64,000 bases of DNA from Brachybacterium aquaticum. GTDB lineage: Bacteria > Actinomycetota > Actinomycetes > Actinomycetales > Dermabacteraceae. Under the pieces are notes generated by a model. It was not told the origin of the DNA. It worked only from the letters and a program-made list of their open reading frames with translations, and did not search any database. Positions within the stretch are counted from its first letter, which is position 1. Each line of letters opens with the position of its first letter. Shown piece by piece: positions 13,184 to 22,360 of the stretch. A program made the translations under genes and the position numbers. The stretch covers positions 992,001-1,056,000 of the forward strand of contig NZ_JACHLZ010000001.1 of assembly GCF_014204755.1 (NCBI RefSeq), in the 5' to 3' direction.

Positions 13184-16100
13184 GTGAGTTTCTCCGCCCC
13201 GTTCGGCGACATGCCCCGGCCGCGACCACGACCGGCCCCCGACGCTCGATCGAATGAGCCCTTGCGGATCTCCCCGCTGATGATCACCGTCGGCGTGCTC
13301 GCGCTGCTGATCGTGCTGCTGGTCATCGCCTCCGAAGTGTGGACCAAGTACCTGTGGATGGACCAGCTGGAGTTCACCGACGTCCTGGTGACGCGGTGGG
13401 TGACCCAGGCTCTGCTGTTCGTCGGCGGCTTCATCATCTTCGCGGTGCCGCTGTTCATCAGCCTGCGCCTGGCCTACGCCAAGCGCCCCGTCTATCCGCC
13501 GATCACCCGTGAGCAGGAGGCGCTGGAGCAGTTCCGCGCCGCGGTGGACCCTCTGCGCAAGGGCCTGACCTACGGCGCTCCCGTGGTCATCGGCGCCTTC
13601 GGCGGCCTCGCCCTCTCGCGCCGCTGGCAGGACGTGCAGCTGTTCCTACACCCCCAGGAGTTCGGGCAGACCGACCCGATCTTCGACAACGACATCTCCT
13701 TCTACGTCTTCACCCTGCCGGTGATCGACATCCTCGTCGCCTTCGGCCAGTTCGTGCTGCTCGTGTCGATCGTCGGCGCCCTCATCGGCCACTTCGTCTA
13801 CGGCGGCGTCAGCTGGGGCCAGGAGAACGGCCTCGAGGTCACCCGGTCCGCGCGCCGCCACCTCGGCGTGCTCGCCGCGATCTACGTGATCCTGCTCGGC
13901 GCCGGGCACTGGTTCCAGCGCTACGACCTGCTCACCGCCTCCCACACCCGCTTCGAGGGCGCGTCCTACGCGGACGTCCACGCGATCCTCCCGGCCCAGA
14001 CGATCCTCGCGATCGCCGCGATCGTGGTCGCGGCCCTGTTCGTGGTGTGGATCTTCCGCTCCGACTGGCGCATCCCCGCCATCGGCGCGGGCCTGATGAT
14101 CCTGTCCACCCTGGCGGTCGGGAACCTCTACCCCTGGGCGATCCAGCAGTTCCAGGTCCAGCCCAACGAGCGTGCGCTCGAGCAGACCTACATCCAGCAC
14201 AACATCGATGCGACCCGCACCGCCTTCAACCTCGACCTCGTCAACGACGTGCCCTACACGGCCACGACCGACGCGAGCGCGGGCGCGCTGCGCGAGGACG
14301 CCTCGACCACCGCGCAGATCCGCCTCATGGATCCCAACGTCATCTCGCCCACCTTCGAGCAGCGTGAGGCGAACCGCCGCTACTGGGGCTTCGACGACGT
14401 CCTCAGCGTGGATCGCTACCAGATCGACGGCGAGCTGCAGGACACCGTCATCGGCGTGCGCGAGCTGCGCCCGGACAAGTTCGGCCTCGCCGACCGCTCC
14501 TGGGTCGACCAGCACATCATCTACACCCACGGCTACGGCACCGCCGCCGCCCACGGCAACCGCCGCAACTCCGACGGTGAGCCCAGCTTCCTGCAGTCCG
14601 GCGTGCCCGGACAGGGCGCCTTAGGCGAGTACGAGGAGCGGGTCTACTTCGGTCGGCACTCCCCGGACTACTCCATCGTCGGCGCCCCCGAGGGCGCGGA
14701 CCCCGAGGAGTTCGACTACCAGCGCGGCAGCACGGACGACGAGCAGGGCGGCGAGCAGGTCTACAACACCTTCCAGGGTGACGGCGGACCGTCCGTCGGC
14801 GGGTTCTTCAACCAGCTGCTGTACGCGATCAAGTTCCGCGACCCGAACATCGTGATCTCGGGCTACCTGAACGACGAGTCCCAGATCCTCTACGACCGCG
14901 ACCCGCAGCAGCGCGTCCGCGAGGTCGCGCCGTTCCTGTCGCTGGACTCGCAGATGTACCCGGCCGTGGTCGACGACCAGCTGGTGTGGGTCGTGGACGG
15001 CTACACCACCACCACCGAGTACCCGTACGCGCAGTCGGTGAACCTCGATCAGGCCGTCAACGACTCCCAGACCGATCCGAACGCCTCGGCCCCGAACCGG
15101 CAGCGCTCGGCCAACTACATGCGCAACTCCGTCAAGGCCACCGTCAGCGCCTTCGACGGCTCGGTGACGCTGTACACCTGGGACACCGAGGACCCGATCC
15201 TGAAGTCCTGGGCCGAGGTGTTCCCGGACGCGCTGCGCCCGGCCACGGAGATCAGCGGCGAGCTGATGTCGCACCTGCGCTACCCGGCCGACTACTTCAA
15301 GGCCCAGCGCCAGATCCTCTCGACGTACCACGTCACCGACGCGGACGACTTCTTCACCCAGCAGGACTTCTGGCAGGTGCCGCCGGACCCGACGGCCCCG
15401 GTGCCCACCAACCCCGACGGCTCCTCCGGCCAGCAGGCCCCGCAGCCGCCGATGTACCTGACCATGCAGATGCCCGAGGACGACTCGCCGCGGTTCATGC
15501 TCTCCTCGAGCTTCATCCCCTCCGAGGGCCAGAACGTGCTCACCGGCTTCCTCGCCGTGGACTCCGAGACCGGCGACGTCGCGGGCAATCCCGCCGACTC
15601 CTACGGCACGATGACCCTGCTGCGCCTGCCGACCTCCAACCCGGTCAACGGTCCCGGCCAGGTGCAGGCCACGTTCAACGCAGAGCCGAACGTCTCCCAG
15701 GCGCTGAACCTGCTCCAGCAGGGCGCCTCCGAGGTCATCAACGGCAACCTGCTCACCCTGCCCGTCGGTGGCGGTCTGCTCTACGTGCAGCCCGTGTACC
15801 TGCAGTCCTCCCAGACCGGCGGCGGCACCCAGTACCCGCTGCTGCAGATGGTGCTGGTCTCCTTCGGTGATCGCATCGGCTTCGCCCCGACCCTGGACGA
15901 GGCTCTCGACCTCGTCTTCGGCGGCGACTCCGGCGCCTCCGCGGGCGACGCCGAGGTCACCGACGGCTCCGCCCCCTCCGGCACGGCCGACGCCGAGACC
16001 GGCGAGGGCACCGTCCAGGAAGGGGCCGGCGAGGCCCCGGCCGAGGGCACCGACGGCGGCGAGCAGACCCCTGCCCCCGCTGCCGGCTCCGCCCAGGAGC

Positions 16101-16291
16101 GCCTGGACCAGGCCCTGACCGACATGGACACCGCCGTCACCGATGCCGAGGAGGCGATGGCGAACGGCGACTGGCAGGCCTACGGCGAGGCGCAGGACCG
16201 GCTCTCCGAGGCGCTGAACCGGGCCGTGGCCGCCAACGAGGAGCTCGGAGGCAGCGGCACGCCGGCAGCCTCCGACGGCGGAGAGGGCTGA
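13184..16291 (+). CDS. UPF0182 family large membrane protein
   Basis: A 1035-residue protein. GTG 13184 is chosen because GAGG lies 6 bases upstream; longer in-frame openings lack a ribosome binding site. The first 330 residues hold about seven membrane helices, including PLMITVGVLALLIVLLVIA. A large outside domain follows (ERALEQTYIQHNIDATRTAF, DDVPYT-like block, GQRYP-type segments). The tail after about residue 905 is low-complexity acidic and Ala/Gly-rich, ending in a short helical region. UPF0182 proteins are widespread in actinobacteria and of unknown function. A hairpin terminator follows. Confidence 0.9.
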   Translation: MSFSAPFGDMPRPRPRPAPDARSNEPLRISPLMITVGVLALLIVLLVIASEVWTKYLWMDQLEFTDVLVTRWVTQALLFVGGFIIFAVPLFISLRLAYAKRPVYPPITREQEALEQFRAAVDPLRKGLTYGAPVVIGAFGGLALSRRWQDVQLFLHPQEFGQTDPIFDNDISFYVFTLPVIDILVAFGQFVLLVSIVGALIGHFVYGGVSWGQENGLEVTRSARRHLGVLAAIYVILLGAGHWFQRYDLLTASHTRFEGASYADVHAILPAQTILAIAAIVVAALFVVWIFRSDWRIPAIGAGLMILSTLAVGNLYPWAIQQFQVQPNERALEQTYIQHNIDATRTAFNLDLVNDVPYTATTDASAGALREDASTTAQIRLMDPNVISPTFEQREANRRYWGFDDVLSVDRYQIDGELQDTVIGVRELRPDKFGLADRSWVDQHIIYTHGYGTAAAHGNRRNSDGEPSFLQSGVPGQGALGEYEERVYFGRHSPDYSIVGAPEGADPEEFDYQRGSTDDEQGGEQVYNTFQGDGGPSVGGFFNQLLYAIKFRDPNIVISGYLNDESQILYDRDPQQRVREVAPFLSLDSQMYPAVVDDQLVWVVDGYTTTTEYPYAQSVNLDQAVNDSQTDPNASAPNRQRSANYMRNSVKATVSAFDGSVTLYTWDTEDPILKSWAEVFPDALRPATEISGELMSHLRYPADYFKAQRQILSTYHVTDADDFFTQQDFWQVPPDPTAPVPTNPDGSSGQQAPQPPMYLTMQMPEDDSPRFMLSSSFIPSEGQNVLTGFLAVDSETGDVAGNPADSYGTMTLLRLPTSNPVNGPGQVQATFNAEPNVSQALNLLQQGASEVINGNLLTLPVGGGLLYVQPVYLQSSQTGGGTQYPLLQMVLVSFGDRIGFAPTLDEALDLVFGGDSGASAGDAEVTDGSAPSGTADAETGEGTVQEGAGEAPAEGTDGGEQTPAPAAGSAQERLDQALTDMDTAVTDAEEAMANGDWQAYGEAQDRLSEALNRAVAANEELGGSGTPAASDGGEG

Positions 16292-16333
16292 TCTCCTGCG
16301 GGACGCGCACCGCGCGCCCGCGAAACACTGAGG

Positions 16334-16377
16334 ACGCCCGTCGCGGCGCCGGCACCGACCGGCGCGGCGGCGGGCGT
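16334..16377 (+). terminator. Hairpin after the UPF0182 gene
   Basis: ACGCCCG (16334-16340) pairs with CGGGCGT (16371-16377), and an inner stem GCGCCGG/CCGGCGC surrounds the loop CACCGA. The two stems are separated by a five-base internal loop. Confidence 0.65.
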
Positions 16378-16462
16378 TCCGCATATAGAGGGAACCCCAG
16401 GCACGATCAGGCAGGTGAACGGCCCGTGAACGTGGCATGGCACACGTCCGGACGCTCCTGGC

Positions 16463-16491
16463 TGGACGTGGCGGACGGTCCGTCCTAGAGT
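16463..16491 (+). promoter_or_regulatory. Housekeeping-sigma promoter of initiator tRNA
   Basis: TGGACG (16463-16468) and TAGAGT (16486-16491) are separated by exactly 17 bases and end 12 bases before the tRNA 5' end, which fits a -35/-10 promoter for the dominant sigma factor. Confidence 0.7.
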
Positions 16492-16503
16492 TATCGATGT
16501 CGC

Positions 16504-16578
<75 letters not shown>

Positions 16579-16583
16579 GAAGA

Positions 16584-16619
16584 GAAGGCCCGGAAGATGG
16601 AAACATCTTCCGGGCCTTC
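16584..16619. terminator. Perfect 16-bp hairpin with GAAA loop
   Basis: Bases 16584-16599 pair perfectly with 16604-16619 around a GAAA tetraloop. It starts 6 bases after the tRNA and lies between it and the convergent calpain-like gene, so it can serve both directions. Confidence 0.9.
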
Positions 16620-16669
16620 GGTCATGTCCGGCTCGCGCGCCGTTGCCGGCCCCTGCTGCGGCCCTGGCC

Positions 16670-17593
16670 TCACCGCAGCGGCGCGGTCACGTCCACGCTG
16701 AGGAACCCTCGCCGGAAGCTGCGCGCATCCAGCACCAGCACCGGCCCGGGGTTCGTGGGATTGCGCAGGTGCACGTGCCCGCTGCGCGGATCGGCACCCA
16801 CCACCGCGAACACGTGACTCGGCGGCAGGGGACCGGCGGCGGTCATCACCCGCGGACTCAGCGGATGGGTGGAGACGGCGATCGCCCGTCCCTCGGCCCG
16901 CCAGGCGAGGACCTGCGCAGCCGACGGCAGGCGCAGGTCCGTGCGCACCCGCTCGCCGAGCAGCAGCTGGAAGCCGTAGCGGGCGAGTCCCCGCTGAATG
17001 AAGGTGTAGTCCCCGGCGACGTGCCCGGCGATCGCCTTCTCGAGCACGCCCACCCAGCCGGGGTTCGCCCCGTCACGGCGGGAGTACTGGAAGCGGCCCT
17101 GGTCGTCGGCCGCTAGGAAGCGGTCCACGCGGATCGGGGCGTCCAGTCCCGGCAGGTGCACCGCGACGATGCCGCAGTCCTCGGGCTGGAGGAGCGCCCG
17201 CAGCCGCTCCGGGGCCGTCTCGTGGATCGCGAGCATCGGCGCCATCACCCAGCAGTCCCCGAGCCGTCCCTGACGGGGGCGCAGCAGCACCTCGGGGGCG
17301 AGGGGGCCGCGGTCCTCCACGAGGTCCGTGGCGCGCGGCCCGGGCGGCAGGTGCAGGACGCCCTCCCGCCCGTCGGCCGCCCCCGATTCCGCACCGCGTG
17401 CCGGGAGCGTCGCCGCGACCCCGCCCGCAGTCGCACCGGCCCCGCCGCCCCCGGACATGGCGGCGCGCGCCCGCCCCGGAGGGGCGAGCGCGCGCAGAGC
17501 GCGGCGCCAGGTGCGCACGCGCGGGCGGGAGCGGTGGGTCGGTCCCGAGGGGCCGGACGTGCCAGGACCGGGGTCCTGCGGATGGGGAGCCAT
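16670..17593 (-). CDS. Calpain-like (C2 family) cysteine protease
   Basis: A 307-residue protein from ATG 17593, preceded by GGAAGG. RQGRLGDCWVMAP (Cys114), PSHVFAVVGAD (His260) and LRNPTNP (Asn278) reproduce the calpain catalytic triad in order; the spacing is close to animal mu-calpain (115, 272, 296). Residues 1-105 are Arg/Ala/Gly/Pro-rich and probably disordered. No signal peptide, membrane helix or calcium-binding domain is seen, so it is probably cytoplasmic. Substrate and trigger are unknown. It lies 31 bases after the PPi-phosphofructokinase gene on the same strand, so they may share a transcript. Confidence 0.75.
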   Translation of the reverse strand: MAPHPQDPGPGTSGPSGPTHRSRPRVRTWRRALRALAPPGRARAAMSGGGGAGATAGGVAATLPARGAESGAADGREGVLHLPPGPRATDLVEDRGPLAPEVLLRPRQGRLGDCWVMAPMLAIHETAPERLRALLQPEDCGIVAVHLPGLDAPIRVDRFLAADDQGRFQYSRRDGANPGWVGVLEKAIAGHVAGDYTFIQRGLARYGFQLLLGERVRTDLRLPSAAQVLAWRAEGRAIAVSTHPLSPRVMTAAGPLPPSHVFAVVGADPRSGHVHLRNPTNPGPVLVLDARSFRRGFLSVDVTAPLR

Positions 17594-17624
17594 CAGCGCC
17601 TTCCGCCCGTCACCGGTGCCGAGG

Positions 17625-18845
17625 TCAGTGGGCCTCGGCGGGGACGATCTGCTGGCCGGTGCGCTCCATGACCGCGTGGAACCAGGGCTGGGAGATGTCG
17701 AAGGCCTTGTGGCCGGCGACGCGCTCGAACTCGACGGCGCGCAGCACGTCACCGCGCTCCTCGTCGTGGCCGATCAGGCCCGAGCCGCCCTCGAGGGCGG
17801 TCTGCACGGCGAAGTCGGTCATCGACTTGATCAGGCGCAGGTCCTCGGGGTTGGCCTTGGCGGAGCGGGAGAAGTAGCCCGACTTCTGGACCATGACCTT
17901 CTCGGCGCCGAGCTTCTCGGCGAACTGCTTGGCGAACCACTGGCCGGGGTTGATCTTGTCGATCTTCACGTGGCCGAAGGGGTCCTTCTCGGGCTCCTGG
18001 CCGTTGGCCTGCATCTCGGCGATGATCTCGGGGATCCCGGCGCCCTCGGAGAGGAAGATGTTCACGCAGCCGGTCTCGTCCATGACCTTCTTGAGGCGCT
18101 CGGCCTCGGCCTCGATGTCCAGGGCCAGCTCGGGCAGGAACACGGCGTGCACGTCCCAGCGGTCGGCGCTGTGGCCGATGCCCGGCAGCCACTCCTGCTG
18201 GGAGTGCCAGGTCTGGTAGTACTCGGCCGCCTGCGCGGTGAGGTAGCCGCAGGCACGGCCCATGATCTCGTGGACGATGAGCATGCGCGGGTTCGAGCCG
18301 TGCTCGGCGATGATGTTCTGCGCGAAGATGCTCGTCTGCTCGGCGGCGGACTTCGCGCCGAGGGACTGGCGGATCGGCACGATGTCGTTGTCGATGGTCT
18401 TGGGCAGACCGACGACCTGCAGGTCGTAGTCGTTCTCGTGGAGGTACTTCGCGAGGTCCGCGGCGGTGGTGTTGGTGTCGTCGCCGCCGATGGTGTGGAG
18501 CACGTCCACACCGTCCTCCTTGAGCTTGTTCGCGGCGACCTCGAGGGCGTTCTCGCCCTCGGCGATGAGGCCGCGCTCGACCAGGTTCTTGGTGTTGGTG
18601 AGCTTCACGCGGGAGTTGCCGATGGGGGAGCCGCCGTAGTTGTGCAGCAGGCCCGCCTTGGCGCGCACCTCGTCGTCTACCACGATCTTCTCGCCGGAGA
18701 GGAGGCCCCAGTAGCCGTGCTTGTAGGCGATGATCTCGACGTCCGGCACCAGCTCGGTGTAGCGCTCGATGAGACCGCCCACGGCGGAGGAGAGGCACGG
18801 GGCATAGCCACCGGCGGTCAGGAGGGCGACGCGCTTGACGGTCAT
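17625..18845 (-). CDS. pfp: Pyrophosphate-dependent 6-phosphofructokinase
   Basis: A 406-residue enzyme converting fructose 6-phosphate to the 1,6-bisphosphate, reversibly, with pyrophosphate as donor. The donor call comes from GGDDT (residues 120-124) and PKTIDND (148-154): Asp123 and Lys149 replace the Gly residues found in ATP-using enzymes, and Asp152 is the catalytic base. The protein MGRACGYLTAQAA block is the substrate site. It is the glycolytic gene of a short minus-strand unit with the calpain-like gene behind it. The codon usage is highly biased, as expected for a well-expressed enzyme. Confidence 0.95.
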   Translation of the reverse strand: MTVKRVALLTAGGYAPCLSSAVGGLIERYTELVPDVEIIAYKHGYWGLLSGEKIVVDDEVRAKAGLLHNYGGSPIGNSRVKLTNTKNLVERGLIAEGENALEVAANKLKEDGVDVLHTIGGDDTNTTAADLAKYLHENDYDLQVVGLPKTIDNDIVPIRQSLGAKSAAEQTSIFAQNIIAEHGSNPRMLIVHEIMGRACGYLTAQAAEYYQTWHSQQEWLPGIGHSADRWDVHAVFLPELALDIEAEAERLKKVMDETGCVNIFLSEGAGIPEIIAEMQANGQEPEKDPFGHVKIDKINPGQWFAKQFAEKLGAEKVMVQKSGYFSRSAKANPEDLRLIKSMTDFAVQTALEGGSGLIGHDEERGDVLRAVEFERVAGHKAFDISQPWFHAVMERTGQQIVPAEAH

Positions 18846-19011
18846 GGGGAATGGTTCCCTTCACGGTTAGGGGTCACGACGGGCCGAGTCTACCGATCCG
18901 GGCCCCGCGGGCCGCGCCGAGGGTCCCTGGGCGGACGGCCGACGGGGACTTCTCACCCCGGCGCGCTCGCTGACCAGCCGTTGCGCGCGGGAGAGAGCCG
19001 GGAGAGCGAGC

Positions 19012-19803
19012 TCAGTCGCGGGCCGCGAGCGCCTCGAGGACCTCTTCGTGCAGCAGCGAGTTGGTCGCGACGGCGTTGCCGCCGAAGGGGCCGGGCTCAC
19101 CGTCCAGCGAGGTGAAGCGGCCGCCGGCCTCGGTGACGATGGGGACCAGCGCCACCATGTCGTGGAGGTTCAGGTCGGGCTCGCAGGCCACGTCCACCGC
19201 ACCCTCGGCCACCAGCATGTAGGACCAGAAGTCGCCGTAGGCGCGGGTGCGCCAGAAGCGCTGCATGAGGTTCAGCATCTGGGGGAGGCGGTCGCGCTCG
19301 GCCCAGCCGTGGAGCGAGGAGTAGGACAGCGACGCCTCCTCGATGGAGGAGACGGAGGAGACTTGCAGGCGGGTCGCGCTGCTGAGGCGCGAGCCGGTCC
19401 AGGCGCCCGCGTCCTCGCCGCCCCACCAGCGGCGGCCGAGGGAGGGGGCGGAGACGAGACCGACGACGGGACGGCCGTCCTCGATCAGGCCGATCAGGGT
19501 GCCCCACACGGGTACGCCGCGCACGAAGTTGCTGGTGCCGTCGATGGGGTCGATGACCCACTGGCGGGAGGCGGAGCCGGTGGTGCCGAACTCCTCGCCG
19601 ATCACCTGGTCGCGGGAGCGGGAGCGGGACAGCTGCGAGCGCACGAGCTGCTCGGCGGCCTTGTCCGCGTCGGTGACCTCGGTGAGGTCGGGCTTGGTGG
19701 AGACCTCGAGGTCCTGCGCCTTGAAGCGGGAGGTGGTCAGCTGGTCCACGGCATCGGCGAGCACGTGGGCCAGGCGCAGGTCATCGGCGAAGCGGCTGGA
19801 CAT
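19012..19803 (-). CDS. hisN: Histidinol-phosphatase, inositol monophosphatase family
   Basis: A 263-residue metal-dependent phosphatase that removes phosphate from histidinol phosphate in histidine synthesis. ATG 19803 (MSSRFADDLRLAHVLAD) is taken as start; GTG 19812 is also in frame. Metal-site motifs are visible: GEEFG, WVIDPIDGTSNFVRG and LNLHDMVALVPIVTEAGG. It lies downstream of rsgA and aroA on the same strand, an arrangement found in other actinobacteria. Inositol monophosphatase activity cannot be excluded from sequence alone. Confidence 0.88.
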   Translation of the reverse strand: MSSRFADDLRLAHVLADAVDQLTTSRFKAQDLEVSTKPDLTEVTDADKAAEQLVRSQLSRSRSRDQVIGEEFGTTGSASRQWVIDPIDGTSNFVRGVPVWGTLIGLIEDGRPVVGLVSAPSLGRRWWGGEDAGAWTGSRLSSATRLQVSSVSSIEEASLSYSSLHGWAERDRLPQMLNLMQRFWRTRAYGDFWSYMLVAEGAVDVACEPDLNLHDMVALVPIVTEAGGRFTSLDGEPGPFGGNAVATNSLLHEEVLEALAARD

Positions 19804-19880
19804 GGGTCCCACGATAGGGCCCGTCGGCCCTGCTCGAGCGGAGCGACGCGGGGATGGGACGGTCGAGCCGTCCCGGGGCC

Positions 19881-19914
19881 TCAGACGTCCCGGGGGCTCA
19901 GACGTCCCAGGGGT
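19881..19914. repeat. 17-base tandem duplication covering the rsgA stop
   Basis: TCAGACGTCCCGGGGGC is followed at once by TCAGACGTCCCAGGGGT. The second copy encodes the rsgA C-terminus and its stop (TCA is TGA on the minus strand); the first is a duplicated copy downstream of the stop. A degenerate third copy precedes it. Confidence 0.8.
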
Positions 19915-20965
19915 CGTTCTTGCGCAGCGCGGTGGCGAGGCGTCGGTAGGAGGCCAGGCGTGCGGGCCCGGCGGTGCCGGCGAGCCCCTCCTCGACCTGG
20001 GCGTCGAGCGCGCAGTCGGGGGAGTCCTCCAGATGGGTGCAGCCGCGGGGGCACTGCTCGGCGAGCTCGTCGAGGTCCTTGAAGGCGTCCAGCAGCTCGT
20101 CGGGATCTACGTGGCCGAGGCCGAAGGAGCGCACGCCCGGGGTGTCGATGACCCAGCCGTCGTCGTCCGGGAGCTGCATCGCCAGCGCCGAGGAGGAGGT
20201 GTGGCGGCCGCGGCCGGTGACGTCGTTGACCACGCCGGTGGCGCGGTCGGTGCCGGGCACGAGCGCGTTCAGCAGCGTCGACTTGCCCACGCCGGAGTGG
20301 CCGATGAGCACGCTGACCCGCCCCGAGAGCCGCTCGCGCAGCTCCTCGAGGCCCACGATCGCGGGCGCGCCCGGATCCTCCGCCTCGTCCGGGGACTCGC
20401 GGCGGGTGACCACGTGCTCCAGCCCGAGCGGCGCATAGGTCGTGAGGAAGTCCTCGGGCTCGCGCAGGTCGGACTTGGTCAGCACCAGCAGCGCATCGAT
20501 CCCGGCGACGTAGGCGGCGACCAGGCAGCGGTCGATCATGCCGCCGCGCGGCTCGGGATCGGCCAGGGCCGTCACCATGACCATGAGGTCGACGTTGGCG
20601 ACCAGGGGGCGCTCGGTGGAGTCGTCATCGTCGGCCGAGCGGCGCAGGAAGGAGCTGCGCTCCTGGATCCGCACGATGCGGGCGAGGGTGCCGTCGCGTC
20701 CGGAGGTGTCGCCGACGAGCCCCACGAGGTCCCCGGGCACGATGGGGGAGCGGCCCAGCTCGCGGGCACGCATGGCGGTGACGGCGCGCTCCTCGTCGGT
20801 GCCCTCGCCGACCAGGGTGCGCCACCGCCCGCGGTCCACGGAGACCACGCGGGCGGTGATCGCGTCCTCGTGCTTGGGGCGGTCCTTCGTGCGGGGGCGG
20901 GAGCCGCGCCGGTTCGGGCGGACCCGGACGTCGGACTCGTCGTAGTCGCGGGCAGACCTGCTCAC
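19898..20965 (-). CDS. rsgA: Ribosome small-subunit GTPase RsgA
   Basis: A 355-residue circularly permuted GTPase that helps mature the 30S subunit. The G motifs occur in permuted order: TKSDL (G4), GHSGVGKS (G1), then DTPGVRSFG (G3). An N-terminal OB domain (RVVSVDRGRWRTLVGEG) precedes them, and a zinc site lies in CPRGCTHLEDSPDC near residue 320. The start is GTG 20965, with GGGAGG upstream inside a duplicated unit. It follows aroA by 64 bases and precedes hisN. Confidence 0.95.
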   Translation of the reverse strand: MSRSARDYDESDVRVRPNRRGSRPRTKDRPKHEDAITARVVSVDRGRWRTLVGEGTDEERAVTAMRARELGRSPIVPGDLVGLVGDTSGRDGTLARIVRIQERSSFLRRSADDDDSTERPLVANVDLMVMVTALADPEPRGGMIDRCLVAAYVAGIDALLVLTKSDLREPEDFLTTYAPLGLEHVVTRRESPDEAEDPGAPAIVGLEELRERLSGRVSVLIGHSGVGKSTLLNALVPGTDRATGVVNDVTGRGRHTSSSALAMQLPDDDGWVIDTPGVRSFGLGHVDPDELLDAFKDLDELAEQCPRGCTHLEDSPDCALDAQVEEGLAGTAGPARLASYRRLATALRKNDPWDV

Positions 20966-20966
20966 A

Positions 20967-20999
20967 GCACGTCCTCCCTCACCGCACGTCCTCCCTCAC
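20967..20999. repeat. 17-base-period duplication of the rsgA ribosome binding site
   Basis: GCACGTCCTCCCTCAC occurs at 20967-20982 and 20984-20999. Read on the coding (minus) strand each copy is GTGAGGGAGGACGTGC, so the Shine-Dalgarno sequence GGGAGGA and a GTG are both present twice just upstream of the rsgA start. Confidence 0.85.
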
Positions 21000-21029
21000 T
21001 GCGCTGCCCGCCTCACGGGTGCTCCCGCC

Positions 21030-22358
21030 TCACTCCTCGTCCTCCGCGGGCTCGGGGTGCAGCATCGACAGCCACATCCCCACGAAGTCCGGCAGGGTCT
21101 TCTGGGTGGTGCCGATGTCGACCACCTGCACACCCGGCACCTGCAGGCCGATGATCGCGCCGGCGGTGGCCATGCGGTGGTCCTCGTAGCTCTCGAAGAC
21201 CGCGCCGTGCAGCTGCTCGGGGCGGATCTCGAGCCCGTCGGCCAGCTCCTCGGTCGGGGCGCCGATCTTCGTCAGCTCGGTCGCCAGCGCCTTCAGCCGG
21301 TCCGTCTCGTGGCCGCGCAGGTGCGCGACCCCGGTCAGGCGCGAGGGCGAGTCCGCGAGGGCGCACAGCGCCGCGATGGTGGGGACCAGCTCGCCGACCT
21401 CGGACATGTCCGCGTTGATCCCTCGGATCGTCCCGGTGCCGCGCACGCACACGGAGTCGTCCTCCCGCCACACCTCGGCACCCATCCGGGCGAGCAGGTC
21501 GCGGTAGGCGTCACCGGGCTGGGTGGTGGTCTCGGGCCAGTCGTCCACGGCGATGGTGCCGGAGGTGACCATGGCGGCGGCGAGGAACGGGCCGGCGTTG
21601 GACAGGTCCGGCTCGACGACGACCTCGAGCGGGCGGATGGGGCCGGCCTTCACCCGCCAGCTGTGCCGTCCCTGGTCATCGAGCTGGTGGGACGCCTCGA
21701 CGCCCGCCTGGCGGAGGGTCTCGAGGGTCATCTCGATGTGCGGCAGGGAGGGGAGGGTCTCCCCGACGTGCACGAGCTCCAGGTCCTGCTCGGCGCGCGG
21801 CGCGACCAGCAGGACGTTGGAGACGAACTGGCTGGAGGCCGAGGCGTCGATCTCGATCCGGCCCCCGGGCAGGCGCCCGGTGCCGTGCACCGTGAGCGGC
21901 AGCCTGCCCGGCTCGCCGTGCTCGGTGACCTCCACGCCCTGCTGGCGCAGCGCGTCGATGACCGCGTCCATCGGACGCAGCAGTGCGGCGTCATCGCCGG
22001 TGAAGTGCACGTCGCCGTGGTGGAGCGCGGCGAGGATCGGCACGAAGCGCATCACCGTGCCGGCCAGGCCCGTGTGGATCTCGACCGGCTCGGCGGGATG
22101 CTCGCAGGGCGGCGGCACGGGGGTCACGTGCAGCACCCCGTCGCGGGCCTCGAGCGCCGCGCCGAGCCGCTCGAGCGCGTCACGCATCAGGCGGGTGTCG
22201 CGGGAGACGAGCGCGCCGCGCAGAGAGGACGGCTCGGACGCGGCGGCGGCCAGCAGCATCCAGCGGGCGGTGAGGGACTTCGAGCCGGGAACGCGCACCA
22301 GGGCGTCGACCGGCTGGTCGGCGACCGGTGCGTTCCACAGCACCTCGGAGGACATCAC
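21030..22358 (-). CDS. aroA: 5-enolpyruvylshikimate-3-phosphate synthase
   Basis: A 442-residue EPSP synthase, the sixth shikimate-pathway step. PGSKSLTARWMLLAA near the N-terminus binds substrate, LAGTVMRFVPILAAL matches the LxGxxxR block, and the C-terminal ESYEDHRMATAGAIIGL is the conserved enzyme signature. It starts at GTG 22358 or ATG 22355, 2 to 5 bases after the stop of the DoxX gene, so the two are co-transcribed. The order DoxX-aroA-rsgA-hisN suggests one minus-strand operon. Confidence 0.96.
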   Translation of the reverse strand: MMSSEVLWNAPVADQPVDALVRVPGSKSLTARWMLLAAAASEPSSLRGALVSRDTRLMRDALERLGAALEARDGVLHVTPVPPPCEHPAEPVEIHTGLAGTVMRFVPILAALHHGDVHFTGDDAALLRPMDAVIDALRQQGVEVTEHGEPGRLPLTVHGTGRLPGGRIEIDASASSQFVSNVLLVAPRAEQDLELVHVGETLPSLPHIEMTLETLRQAGVEASHQLDDQGRHSWRVKAGPIRPLEVVVEPDLSNAGPFLAAAMVTSGTIAVDDWPETTTQPGDAYRDLLARMGAEVWREDDSVCVRGTGTIRGINADMSEVGELVPTIAALCALADSPSRLTGVAHLRGHETDRLKALATELTKIGAPTEELADGLEIRPEQLHGAVFESYEDHRMATAGAIIGLQVPGVQVVDIGTTQKTLPDFVGMWLSMLHPEPAEDEE

Positions 22359-22360
22359 GG

